64,000 bases of DNA, from contig NC_134031.1 of the NCBI RefSeq assembly GCF_964204645.1, positions 8,284,501-8,348,500 on the forward strand. Direction: 5' to 3'. Shown here one piece after another: positions 1 through 11,894 of this stretch (positions are counted from its first letter, which is position 1; each line of letters opens with the position of its first letter). The position numbers and the translations under genes are program-made. The notes beneath the pieces were generated by a model. It saw only the letters and a program-made list of their open reading frames with translations. It was not told the DNA's origin and did not search any database. This DNA comes from Tubulanus polymorphus (Eukaryota > Nemertea > Palaeonemertea > Tubulaniformes > Tubulanidae).

Positions 1-1770
1 AGGTGTTATAGGTATCAGACAAACTACGAATCTGTTGTGCGTCGATTACAACAAAAATGAGACAGATATCTTAAGAGACAATGAAATGCCAGGCAAATTA
101 CTCGTCAGTCAAATTGGCTGACGAAGATTTCATACAAAAATGACCTTCCCATTCCTGACTGTGGTTTGTGAAAATATCCGATCGTGAAACTAAACCACAG
201 TCAGGTTACTGACTAATGGCGATCGTGAAACTAAACCACGGACAGACTACTGACTACTAGTAGGTGAACTCCAAAATTGATAGCTTAAAACTTACCAGCA
301 AACTATATTCAAAACATCATTCGTCAAGAAAAGCGATAAAAATGCCTGGTTCTAACCGTCAACTGCTCGCTAACACTCCAACTTTTAAAACGATAAACAA
401 AAACTTCAATAATCTCAAACAACGCCGTCTACAGGGCGGAAGAATGAAGTCGTAGGAGGGCAGCACGTGCTTATACTCTTTGTAATTATAGACTGATTAA
501 AAAGAATTTTGAGTTTGGAAAATACCTTGTTTAATTCGTTACAATCACTATTTGCTACGATACCGTACCAATAATCTTTGTTTTCCGATTGGGAAAGATA
601 TTTTATTTATGTCTCCGGAGCCACGATCGACACTAAAAAATGAGCCATTCTCTAGCTTCTCCTCGGGAGAGATCTAGACCTAACCTACAGCAATGGATCA
701 CTTGAAAAGTTTAGATGTATCACCAGTAACGTAAACAGGAATAGATAACCATGCCACTGGTTGATTTAAAAGAATGTTTTAAAAATTAATGTTATAAGAT
801 AATGTCTCAAATTGATTAGAAAAATCGTCCAAATGTTTAGGGAAAGAATGAAATTTAGAAGTAAGGGGGCTAGCATTGCGTGTTTAATTATAAAAACAAT
901 AATAATTCTTAGGAAATACAAGTATATCGAAGATGGGATAAAATAACTATCAAGCAGAGTTAATGAACCATATTAATATAGTTGAAATTAATAATAAATC
1001 AGAAGACAAAGAGTCGGCTTATCTTCCTGTTTTGATTTTACAATAGGGATTGGATCCCCGTTGATTTATTTGGCTGGTAGATTTCGTTTGATTTTTCGAT
1101 CGAGTGTCCCTTACAGACCCACCACACCGGCCGGGAGCGAAACAGGGGGTTTGGATTTTGAAATCGGAAATCGTTGCAGTGGCGGATCCAGACCGTATTA
1201 GCCGTATTGCCCAACACGGTCTAGAATTTTTAAGTGCCCTTCGAAATTTCACCGGCAATATTTTGACGGCATTATTTCAGCAACCGCTAATTCCCATTAT
1301 GAGAATGCCGGTTTGCTAGCGTATCTATTTAACACCCGTATTGCTCGGGTTAGTTTTACTATCAACGGGTGGCGCTGTATGTAAATTTCACATAAATCAA
1401 CGACTTTCGGCTATTAGCGGTACTTAAGACCACTTGAAAACATCATAGTCAATTACGGTAGTAGTGAACATAAAAAGATACAGTACAAAGATACAGTACG
1501 GTGTACAGTTAAAGGACATGATTCCATAGGACCCATACCAGAGACATTTTGTTCAGACAAGGACTATTAGTTAAACACTAATCTTCATTATCAGCAATAA
1601 ACGATCTGGTGAATTAATTAGTGATTCGGTCTTTCGGTGGTTCGAGATAAAATGCCCGCAAAATAAGAACCTAACGAACCAGGGCTGACCACAAATTGCC
1701 CAACAGATAAATTTTCGAAACGACACAATCCAATCATGTTTGGTAACAAATGTGGCGTGGACCATGGTCT
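1..1770. other. Intergenic stretch, no gene recognised
   Basis: No recognisable gene is visible. A motif beginning TGAAAATATCCGATCG occurs near 170-190, is partly repeated near 225, and recurs near 52498, so the first 260 bp carry a dispersed repeat fragment. The remainder is AT-rich with short unconvincing open frames. Confidence 0.5.
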
Positions 1771-1919
1771 TTTAACTGACCAATGCATGACCAGTACTGA
1801 CCATATAGTAAATTATTTGTTTGCAAACAATTAAGTTGTTTGGTGTCAAATAACTAGATATGATGTGGGCATTAATCTAAAAATTGTTTAACTGACCAAT
1901 GCTTGACCAGTACTGACCA
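1771..1919 (+). repeat. Two-copy direct repeat, 116 bp apart
   Basis: A unit beginning TTTAACTGACCAATGC is at 1771 and again at 1887, followed each time by a run of TGACCAGTACTGACC. It resembles the TGGTCAGTG-rich repeat at 6356-6640 read on the other strand. Confidence 0.6.
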
Positions 1920-1935
1920 GTTACCAGTGCTAACC

Positions 1936-4900
1936 AGAACCCCCATAAGTAATTTATATGTCTAGTGAATCCTTCGTTGGTACTACTAGCTCTTACATTT
2001 AGATTTGTCGCTTGAAAAAGTCTTGTCCGATTTTTGTTGTAGGTAGCGAGCTAACTTTGAAATTCCGCTAAAATGCATAAGATTTTTACGTAGGGTTTTG
2101 AACGAACAACGTTTCCATTTGTAATTGTAACGTGCGCATTTGAGCCTGTAACGTGCACATTTCACTCGCGTGAACGTGCGTATCGGTACCAACATGCGAG
2201 ACTTGTCAAACTTTTACGATCAAGACTTTTAAACTGAACAAAGAAGATATCATATCATATTATATATACATGAATAGATGGAATGATAATGTAGTAGTTT
2301 TAAATGTTTCGTAGCTGCTGTCCACTGACCACAGATCACAGCTAATTGCCTGTCAATATGAAATATATTTTTGTTATAGAGATGTAGTAGATCAGTGAGA
2401 ATTCAAACTTATGGTTAATTTTGAGTGATCACAACGCTAACCAATAGAGAAAGCTGTAAGTGCTAAGAAAATATGCATTAAGTATAACATATCTTTCAAT
2501 ATAATGATGAAGTATTCAACTGGCCATCACAACAATAGTTTGACTTATCTTATTGAAAAAACCGGAGTGTTAATGGGAAAACCTTGAATTCGAAACAATT
2601 CCACACTCAATCGTTTACTTTGAAAACACAATTTGCATTTTGTGGACATGTATTTTTTTCTGCACCAAAAGCATGAAGTATATTATCTTTGCTTGTAAAA
2701 ATTTGAAATTTTGGGGAAGATTTTTGGCCTCGTTAACCTGCGGAACACGTCCTTCGTATATTTTCTAAGACCGACCCTTGAAATAATGCTGAGAGTTTCG
2801 AGGATAATTTTGGTAGGATGTAAACTTAGGCTGCTTCGTATCCGTGGAGGGTTGCTAATACACAATAATCATAAGTACCATGAGATTCGATAGAATATCG
2901 TTTTTCAATCATACGTACACGAATTATCGCGATATAAAGATAAATAATATGTTCATATACTTTTTACGTCTTATACTGTATATTTCTTTAGTAGTATAAA
3001 TAAAGAGTGGATCAGCAGGCCACCTGAGACCATTCCACGATCTAAGGTCAGTTGCCAAAAGTTAGTAAGTTTACCAGTGGATAGTTAACATTTATAATGA
3101 CAATTAAATTTTCATTGCTAAAATAACTTTGTACTTGTTGACTCAAAAGCAGAGAATTGAAAATACGATAATACGATATGAAAACTCAGTGTACAAATTC
3201 AAAAAGATTATCTCTAGTGAGAGATCGAACGTTGTGTCGTAATTTTCTAATGATAAAACATGGTTTGAAATTTGAAATGTGTACATAGTTGATCTTTTTC
3301 AATGTATTTAGTCATGTATCATATTGGATGATGGTTAATTTAAACTATCTTTTGAGAAACGGGTCCCAGAGCTGTATCCTTTACTCCTGTAATAGAGGAT
3401 GCAATCTATTTGCGACAAACAGCTAGTGCAAATAGCTAGAAAAGGTAACAATAGTGCATTGGCAAACTTAGAGCAAGCGTACATGTGTTGTTTAGGTTTT
3501 TCGAAGGGGAGAATTTGTGGGAAAATTAATCATTACTGAGATATATCCGTGGCGAGCTTTTCCAGGGATTTAAAAAGTTGAGCTGTACACAAGGAATTTT
3601 GTGTAGTCCAATATCCGTGATTGCCTCTGGCGTGGAGAGATACAATCTAAAACCAACCCTAGAGTCAAATATTTTACCACAATTTTTTATGATCAATAAA
3701 AAGATTGAGAAATAGACATTCAAACAGTATTATCTAAATTCCACTCCATTTTAAACTCATTCATCTCTTCACAAACTCCAACTTGTTGAACAGTCCACAT
3801 TAAAATTAGGGACCACTATTCTTGCTCATCTACACTGGCTACCAATCTAACAAAGGATTAAATTTGAGTGTTTGATGTTATAACAATATCAGACTGAAGT
3901 ATGGATTCGGTTTTTACTTTTTAATTGAACATTTATATCACATATTGGGCATCATTTTTACCAGTATATATTGAATAACCTATCCATATATCATCTTCAA
4001 TTTTATAAAATCTGACTTTTGAGATGTCATTCAATCAATGCATTCACATGCGGTCGTCGCTTTCAATAGCCACCACGGACTGGCTCCTTATTATTTCTTT
4101 GGTGATACCATTGGCGGACGATCCCACACGTTTCTTGCTCCAGCCCTAGAATGCTCAATATTCGTCACGAACCCCGATTTGAGTTTAAATTCAAAATACT
4201 CCTAAAACACACCTGTTAACTAGATTACTCTAAAACACCTTTATGTGCAAGAATCAGCGAAATTGGCGCTTTATCAGTTGTATTCATCATTCGTACCCAC
4301 GAATCTCGTATCGTATCCTATTAATGTGGAGACCCATCCTCGTAAAGAGAATGAATAGGCTCTGTTGCGTTCATATCATTTGATATGAGGCTACGTGTCA
4401 TCTTCAATTGAAATCACGTTGTTTTTTTAAAGGGTGGGCGAGAATATATTCTTATGTTTTTGTTTCTCTGAATGTTGCTATTTAAGAGTTCAATAATTTC
4501 AGTCTACCAAACAAAGGATTTTCCGTATGTTTCGTGACATGTTTTTCCATAACCCTAGGAGAGCATTTTAGGTATTTTTTTGCGGATGACCGAAAGCTGC
4601 TGTCCCTTTCTAGTAATTTGATGATATCCGTCGAAATCTAAATTCTAAAAAGGAATCAGGCATATCTTCTTTATTGACTAAATATGAACTCAACAACAAG
4701 TGACACTCCCTTCAAAGGCGCCGAAGTAAAATCATGTGTCGAGTGGAGATGATATTGTGTCAGAATTTCTTCAAAATCGGAGAAAATTGAATATTTTAAA
4801 AATAATCATTTTACATGTATGTTTAAATCCGTTATAACTGGAGCAATTTTCATGAAAAAATATCTATGGAATCAGCGAAATGTAATTAAGAGGAATACTA

Positions 4901-6345
4901 TGTTTAAAAAGTTATCAAAGACATTTGAAAAAAGTTTTCTGAATTCGTCAACTGTTAAACTAGTAACAACCAGATGTGTTCCCATTAAACCACCGACCGC
5001 GAGCCGAGTCGATGTGAGATGTGCCCTACACTGAAAATCTCAAGTGCTATACAACCGGTTTTTAGGTGCCTCTGAATGTCGGCCGTTAAAAAACTGAACA
5101 ATTCCCATTTGGAAAGGGCCTACGTAGTTAGAGAAAATTCAAGATGTGTATATCGTGTGAGATACAGGCTCCATATTTCATGTGCGTTTGGAATTTAACC
5201 TTGTTTATAACGAAACACGCATGTATTTATGCTATTTTAGATTTAAAAAGAGCGCACGAAAGTGTTTCATGAGACCCACAAATAACGTCAAGTTATTTAT
5301 GCATTTTTGATTTATATGAATAAATTTCGCTTCGAAATCTTAAAATTTCTCAGGTGGATTATTCAATAAATTCACAACAGTCCATTATGGATTAGTTTGA
5401 CGCCAATCGTTCTTTTAAAGATCTTTCTTTCTCGAAGAAAGATTTTCTTAAAAACTTTGATTATGGCGAATCTTTTATGTGTCCGATAGTTAAACCTTCG
5501 GGTATTATACTAGAACACAAATTTTTAAAGATATTCATAACATACTGAAGGATATCACAGGTTATACCCGAACATATGCAGTTGGATAGATCTTTTTGTT
5601 TCGACTCGCATGCGACAGTAAAAACGGTACTTGATATAATAAGTGAACTTCATCATTGATATTTTTACTAATCTACTTGAATTCCAAAAAAGAACTGACA
5701 ATGAAAAAGGGTTACAGCTGTGACTGATATCGCTCCAAATTTCAATTCCTATGAACACTTTTAATATAAAGACAACTATTAACGAAACAGTTTTTAGAGG
5801 CGAAGAATCCGCGTTACCATCGAATTTTCAAAACTTGAAGGAATGGTTAATGTCTCGGTGACCACTGGTCTAGTACGCGGTTTTCTGAAATGAAAGTGGC
5901 CAAGTCTAAAGAACAACTATTGTATCACATGATTTCAAATATTAGGAACCCAATGCGTTTAATGATTTAATTAATTGGTATCGCGCAGATTGGTTGAAAG
6001 ACGGGTGTTAGTCACCTTGTGATTTAATTGTTTTTCATGCATCGATTAATTAATCTTATAATAACTTATTTGTAGGCGCTTCCCGCAAACATTTTCTATT
6101 CGTTGAGTTTTCAAACGCAGTACTGTTCAGATGATTCGAGTCAAGTAGTAAAAAAGTTTATGTATTAGCATTACTATGCAGTGAAAATAACGCACTGCGG
6201 CAAGTGAGGTGCTGTGATCCAGATGTGTAACCCATTTATGGGTAATAAATTTCCATCATGTCAACGCCATTCAAAAACAGTAGCAAAACTTTCTGCTGGT
6301 TTCTAGAAATAGCAATACGACGACAAGCACTTTCGAATTCGACCA
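1936..6345. other. Intergenic stretch, nothing recognised
   Basis: About 4.4 kb of AT-rich sequence. The open frames are short, low in complexity and lack splice context. I see no RNA gene and no complete mobile element. It lies downstream of the BRAT1 3' end. Confidence 0.45.
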
Positions 6346-6355
6346 CGATATTTAA

Positions 6356-6640
6356 GAAGTTTCACTGGTGGTCAGTGATGGTCAATTTATGAATTTTAAT
6401 GGCGAATCCTTTCTAGTTTCACACCAAAAGCGGTACCGGTATATCGTTCTTTCAAGAAGTTTCAATTGGTCAGTGGTGGTCAGTGATGGTCAATTTATGA
6501 ATTTTCAATGGCGAATCCTTTCTAGTTTGACACCATAACGCGGTATATCGTTTTCATATTCGAGAAGTTTTAATTGGTCATTGGTGGTCAGTGATGGTCA
6601 GTGATGAATTTGCAATGATGATTCCTTAGAGGTTTGAAAA
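6356..6640. repeat. Degenerate tandem repeat, about 100-107 bp period
   Basis: Three successive units begin with GAAGTTT at 6356, 6456 and 6563. Each contains GTGGTCAGTGATGGTCA and then TGAATTT. The first two also share GCGAATCCTTTCTAG and a GGTATATCG end. The third unit is the most diverged. Confidence 0.7.
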
Positions 6641-7244
6641 CAAACATTACATGATAAATTTCCGAAATTCGAAGTCAAGTGGTCAGACTCGGGGATATCT
6701 CAATTGGTCAGTTACTGACCATCATGGTGTCACCATTGTGGTCTATAGCTCAAATGAAACATGTGGAACCGACGAAGGGGCCCAAAAGCGTTAAGTCATT
6801 TCCTGGAGTGACGTGATCCAAAAATGCCCTAACTGGAAAAGGCAGTCTCTCAATTGGATGAAACCAAATCGGACAGGACAATTAAAATTTGGGAAGGCCA
6901 CAGGTAGTGGTCTTTCTACGAAGCCCACGCGGTGAGCGTATTATTATGAACCACCATATACCACGAAGTAATAAGCATCGTTGTAAGCACTTGAAACAGC
7001 CATTAACCACTTGAAACTGTCAGATCAAACATCATACCGCATCCCCGCAAAGAGGGGTGGTTCAGCAAACCGGAGTTTTCATTAGCCTCTCTAGACTACC
7101 CCGCCAGTACGGGTAGCCGAGCAAACCGGAAAACTCATAATGCGTGTCCGGAATCCGGGCATAATTATAAAATTAATCGGTAAATACTACTGCCGAGAAA
7201 GTGAGGAGAGATAATGATATTTGATATAAGGCCTTTAATCATGA

Positions 7245-7635
7245 TAAATTAGAAAGGGCACTTTCCTTTTTCAAGGGGCACTCATGCTTTAGATGAGGGC
7301 ACCTTGTCCTTGCCTTTTCGGGGAGGGCTAAAGGGGCACTAGTACTTTAGAAGAGGGCACTATACGCGGAAAATGTTGAAGAAAAGGGCACTTTGCCTTT
7401 TCAAGGGGCACGCTCAGACTTTAATTCGCGGTGAATGCTGAAGAAAAAGGCACTTTTTTGCCTAATTCTTAAAATTTTAGGGGCACTTTTGGTTTGGAAT
7501 ACGGCACAAGACATACGGATAAATGTGAAGACGAGGCAATTTTTTCCGATTGTTAAAAAATGAAGGGGCACTTAGCCGTATTCTGTATAATTGTTAAGGA
7601 GCACATTTAAAGGTTATAGGGGCACTAGGGAAAAT
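7245..7635. repeat. Low-complexity repeat built on GGGGCACTTT
   Basis: The motif GGGCACT or GGGGCACTT recurs about a dozen times with variable spacing, mixed with CTTTTCAAGGGGCAC and TTTAGAAGAGGGCAC. A similar but sparser stretch lies near 36730-37030. No regular period is kept, so it looks like an old minisatellite or a transposon relic. Confidence 0.5.
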
Positions 7636-7639
7636 ATAA

Positions 7640-8930
7640 AAAACAATGCCAGTGTTTTTCATGGGTGTCTTCTGTGAAATTCATTGTTGATCTTGGTTGG
7701 TGACAACTATTCTTTCATGGGTTCGTCAGCTTCATTTTTTATCCGCATCTGTTGAAATCTTGTCTCGGATTCGTTTATTCTGGATTGCTCTGCTAGTCTC
7801 TAAAAGCCTTTAAATGGTACCATATTTTCCAAATTTCATGGGGGTGGGCCCCCAGACCCCCCTCCAATGACTTCGCGCCTTTGGCGCTCGCATTGACCTG
7901 GATACTGGGTGTGCCCTAAGATCAGAAAGGTGCCCTTAAATTTCCTTCCAATACTGTCCACCTATCCCCCTGGATCCGCCCCTGCGTTGTGTGAAATTTT
8001 TTGTTTAAATCGATGTACATAATTGGAAATTCGGTTCCGGTTCATTCACAATCTTCCATTGCGTCTGAACCGGCAAGCGACTGATTGGGGTGGATTTTCT
8101 TGGGGCTGCCTAATTTAATGATCTTCGCTACGCATTTGAGGGTGGTTGCATCATTCGTGAGGATTTCCAAAGCTTCCAGTTCAAGTTTTCGTAATTGAAT
8201 TATAATTTTCGGAATTAGCAGAAAGTTTTCAAAGTCCTGTGCCATGGTAGTCTAATATTTGAAAGTTTTCGCATGGTGAAGCAAATCCATAGTCAAGACG
8301 TGTTCTATCGAGAGCCGAAAGTACGTCTGCACAGTAGAGCGGTGTATCTTAAACCGTGCACTATTCCGGGTAGAGTACACGGACGATGCTATATAACTTG
8401 GTTTACAAAATCTGAGCAATATGCACTAATTTTCGCAAATTGGTCTGAGGAAGAGAAGTTGAAGGCATTCTCACTTTATCAAATGGCAAATTCTCCAATT
8501 CCTGTGCATTTCTAACTAATTTCTAATAATCAAAAGTTGTTTCAATTAGAAATGCAAAGAAATGAGAGAATTTGACAGATTTGTAAAATGATTTTTCATT
8601 TGGAAAGTTTGATTCTAAACAGATGAGATGGTTTTAAACCTGAGTGCGCGCCATCATAATATTGGAGAGTGAACAATGCATCAAAACTGTATGAGTGAGT
8701 GTTTTAAGCAACCTCTGATATCGAGCCATGAAAAGTTCACAATTCAGGCGCGGATAGTACAGGGGTGGGTTCGTTTCGTGGGTGAACCCACGCCTTTTTT
8801 GCCTGATTTTACGACCTAAACATTTTTGTGTCTTTCCTATCACCCTTAGGTAACTCTATACCAATTAGAATTTATTATTGACTAGAAGCTAGTAGAGTAG
8901 TTAGTGCATGTATTATATATAGCGGTATAC
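7640..8930. other. Intergenic stretch with two unsupported divergent open frames
   Basis: Nothing is recognised. Two short open frames diverge from about 8250: 67 residues on the minus strand (8245-8042) and 80 residues on the plus strand (8273-8515). Neither has a recognisable domain or splice sites, so neither is called as a gene. Confidence 0.4.
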
Positions 8931-10207
8931 AGTATAAGACTCCACTTAACTGGAATTAATTCGGACCATAAGATAATAAAAGTCAAGCACTAAGCGGAAT
9001 TCGAGTTAGAGATTGTGAAGGGCCAAAATTCATTGAGAAATTTAATACTAAAATTAAACCATTATGTATCGATCCTAAATGACTTGTTAATCAATTAGAT
9101 GCTAAATGAAAATAAATTCCATGAAAATAAAGCTTGTTTCGTCTCTTTTTAGCTCCTTGTTGCGAAGAAAAATGAACATTGAACTGCCACTTGAACCGTA
9201 TAACCGTAGTGAAATATTTTGGGGCGAAAAAAGTAGACATAAGGAAGGCAATCACATGTTGACATTCGACAGAAAATCAATGAGCATCTACGGGCAACGG
9301 GCTATTAATTTTCGGTCTTCACGATCGCTAGCCACCCTGGAGACCAATAACGAAATACACCAATAACTGACTATCTCTGTGAGCGATGTTTTGCGAAGTA
9401 ACGGCCATGTAATGATGCGGCCATCACATTATATGTAGGCATAAACATTATTTTTCATCCTGGTTGTGTTGAAACAATTTCGAATTTCGGAATCTAATCG
9501 TTTACACAGTTCCGACAATCAAACTGAGGATATCCAGGTTTTTATTATTTAGTAAGTTGAAATTACAAGTATGGTCCAACAAATCAGCTATCATCAACTA
9601 CCCAGATGATGAATTCTGATAGATAAAGATAGCCGTGAGAGTTAAGTAAGAAGTGAGTTCAGCAGCTTTAAAAGTTCGAACAAGTTAAGCTCTATGGCGG
9701 AGTAATGTAAAACTGCGGTAGACTAAACACAGAAAAAGATGCTGAATAACAACAAATGTTTGACTTGACTTTTCTTTTTTCATTTTTGATACTCATATTT
9801 ATTCTTTTTCGCGCACACCCGAAAACTGTAATATTCATCAATAAGTTTGATGCTGACAGTATACGGAAGAAGAAGAAGATGAACTGTTTGTTAACTTAAA
9901 TGGTGGCCGGTTTGTTACTGCACAACGTTACAGGGAGCGCAGTACCTCACGGGGGCCTGGCAAATTCCCCAGAAGATCTTGAAAAATGAGATGCTTCCTG
10001 TTCGTAGATTTTGGTGCATTCTGAGCATTTCTCTATTTGCTAAAAATCAAAAGATTATGATGACGAATTTTTCTTATAATTGTGGAGCGATGCATCTTTA
10101 CATTGACATTGACATTTTTGGTCCGCCGAAAAGGGGGCGCCCCCCCCCCCCAGGATCCACCACTGGCCGACTATTGCTGACCGTGGGAAACATTAACAAG
10201 GAAAACA

Positions 10208-10377
10208 AACCATTGAACCTGCTTAATCCAGATTTTCGACTAATCCGGACATGATATGCAGTCCATTTCTTCATTAATATACAAGAAAATTACTTTTAAA
10301 CCAGATTTCCCTTAAACCGGATGTATCGTTTGGTCTAAAATGATCCGAATTAAGCGGGTTCTACTGTATTACGGTTT
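10208..10377. mobile_element. Small pogo/Tigger-like MITE
   Basis: Inverted ends read TTGAACCTGCTTAATCC on the left and AAGCGGGTTCTACTG on the right, followed by TA. A second copy in the same orientation is at 35966-36127, sharing the interior CTAATCCGGA, CAGTCCATTT and TATACAAGAAAAT. The CAGTAGAAC...TTAATTCGGA end type with TA at the border is typical of pogo-group Tc1/mariner elements. It has no transposase. Confidence 0.65.
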
Positions 10378-10740
10378 GCATAATTCAAAATAGGGACACT
10401 CTCAAATATCGTGGCCAATGAACAAAACAAGTTGGTAAGTAGATATCGGTACTAACCTCATCCAGGGAGAGAGGGATTACGGCCCATGCTTCCAGAGTCA
10501 GATAAACAGGAAAATTATTCCTTTTAGACATTTTACAGTCAAGTTTAACTCTTTCATTTGAAATCCTCCAGGCAATGTCAAAAGGAAACCACGTGATGTG
10601 AAAAGCAGGTCATGTTTCTGGTATGTCCAATATTGAGTTCAAGTTTTCACAAATTATTTTGACGAAATCGGATCTGCTGTAAATGACCATATTGGTGCCC
10701 CATCTCTCCTTAGTGCACACTGATAAGTGCAATATTTTAA

Positions 10741-10988
10741 GCCGGGCGTAGGTCGACCTTTCGACGCAATCGTCGCGTTGCGTCACAAATGGGGGCGTAA
10801 GTCGGTTGCGACGCAATTGTCAGTGACTGTGTGCGACTAGTTGCTCCCAGTCGCAAGAGCGCGTAGATCAGTTGGCGTCGCTGGCAGTCGCAAGGTAGCG
10901 TAGGTCGGTTGGTCATTGCGATGCGATCGTCGCTGGCGGTCGCAGTGAGTCGCGTCGCAGTGAGTCGCAAGGCCGACCTACGCCCGGC
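10741..10988. mobile_element. GC-rich MITE with perfect 15 bp inverted ends
   Basis: Left end GCCGGGCGTAGGTCG (10741-10755) and right end CGACCTACGCCCGGC (10974-10988) are exact reverse complements. The interior is a string of GTCGCA and GACGCAA words, far richer in GC than the flanks. It has no coding capacity. I could not assign a target duplication or family. Confidence 0.75.
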
Positions 10989-11264
10989 TTTAGGCATTGG
11001 AAATCTTCATTCTGGAGCAGATTGGGAAATATTTCAGGGTTAAGGATAAAATACCAAACATAAAATGATCCCAGTACTACCATTTGGAAACCTTGATTTT
11101 GACCGATCCACTCTGGACCTGGTTCCACAGTTCTGAGTTTTTAACTTGAAAATGAACTAACACACAGCTGTGGAACAGGATCCTTATTACTGTATCACTA
11201 AAAATTTATAAATACGGTAGCTAATGCATTATGCATGTGGTGATATTTTGTTATTAAGTGATAT

Positions 11265-11270
11265 TTTATT
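11265..11270 (-). promoter_or_regulatory. Poly(A) signal of BRAT1
   Basis: On the minus strand AATAAA occurs a few bases after the TGA stop codon that ends at 11274. This is an unusually short distance, so a longer 3' UTR using another signal is also possible. Confidence 0.5.
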
Positions 11271-11273
11271 TTT

Positions 11274-11894
11274 TCAATAACAATCTAGCAAGTTATCATT
11301 ACTATCGCTAGTGACCGCTAAAATATCTTCTAACAATGACATCGGATTTTTCATATATTCATCACTACTCATCTGAGATTGTTCTAAAATATCATCGAAA
11401 TCAGTCGTATGTAGCCACTTTTTAAACGTATGTGCATTCATATTCTGAGCAAGATAATTCACATGAACATTAACTTTATCATCGTTTTCTATTACTTGTA
11501 TAGAATGTGCCATATATGCTTTAAGTTTGACGAGAATGAAACAGGATTTTTCACACACTACTGGTTCGTAATCTTTACTAGTGGACACAAATGATTCACA
11601 TAATCCACATTTAACAAATATCTCAAGTAATTCCAATACTGTGAGGTTTTTATTAATATTCCGCTGCATCAATTCCTCCCAGAATGATAATGCAAACATT
11701 TTCACTTCCCAATCACTGTCTACAGCAGCATCTTTCATTACTGGGCAGATCAAATCATGTATTAGATCTTCAGTTAATATACATGTATTTGTAGTATTCA
11801 CGTAGCATTTATTCAAATGAGATATAGCAGCTCTTCTCACTAAATTAGATTCATCATCTCTTGCCATTTTCAAGACATTCTTCAGAATCAGTTC
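11274..11894 (-). CDS. BRAT1: BRAT1 coding exon 10 (C-terminal)
   Basis: The acceptor TTTTTATAG precedes GAACTGATTC. It encodes 206 residues with two HEAT-like stretches (NLVRRAAISHL and SDWEVKMFALSFWEEL) and the C-terminal NPMSLLEDILAV...LLDCY that mirrors the human SLLQDMLAT...EADCY. TGA stop. Confidence 0.94.
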   Translation of the reverse strand, partial: ELILKNVLKMARDDESNLVRRAAISHLNKCYVNTTNTCILTEDLIHDLICPVMKDAAVDSDWEVKMFALSFWEELMQRNINKNLTVLELLEIFVKCGLCESFVSTSKDYEPVVCEKSCFILVKLKAYMAHSIQVIENDDKVNVHVNYLAQNMNAHTFKKWLHTTDFDDILEQSQMSSDEYMKNPMSLLEDILAVTSDSNDNLLDCY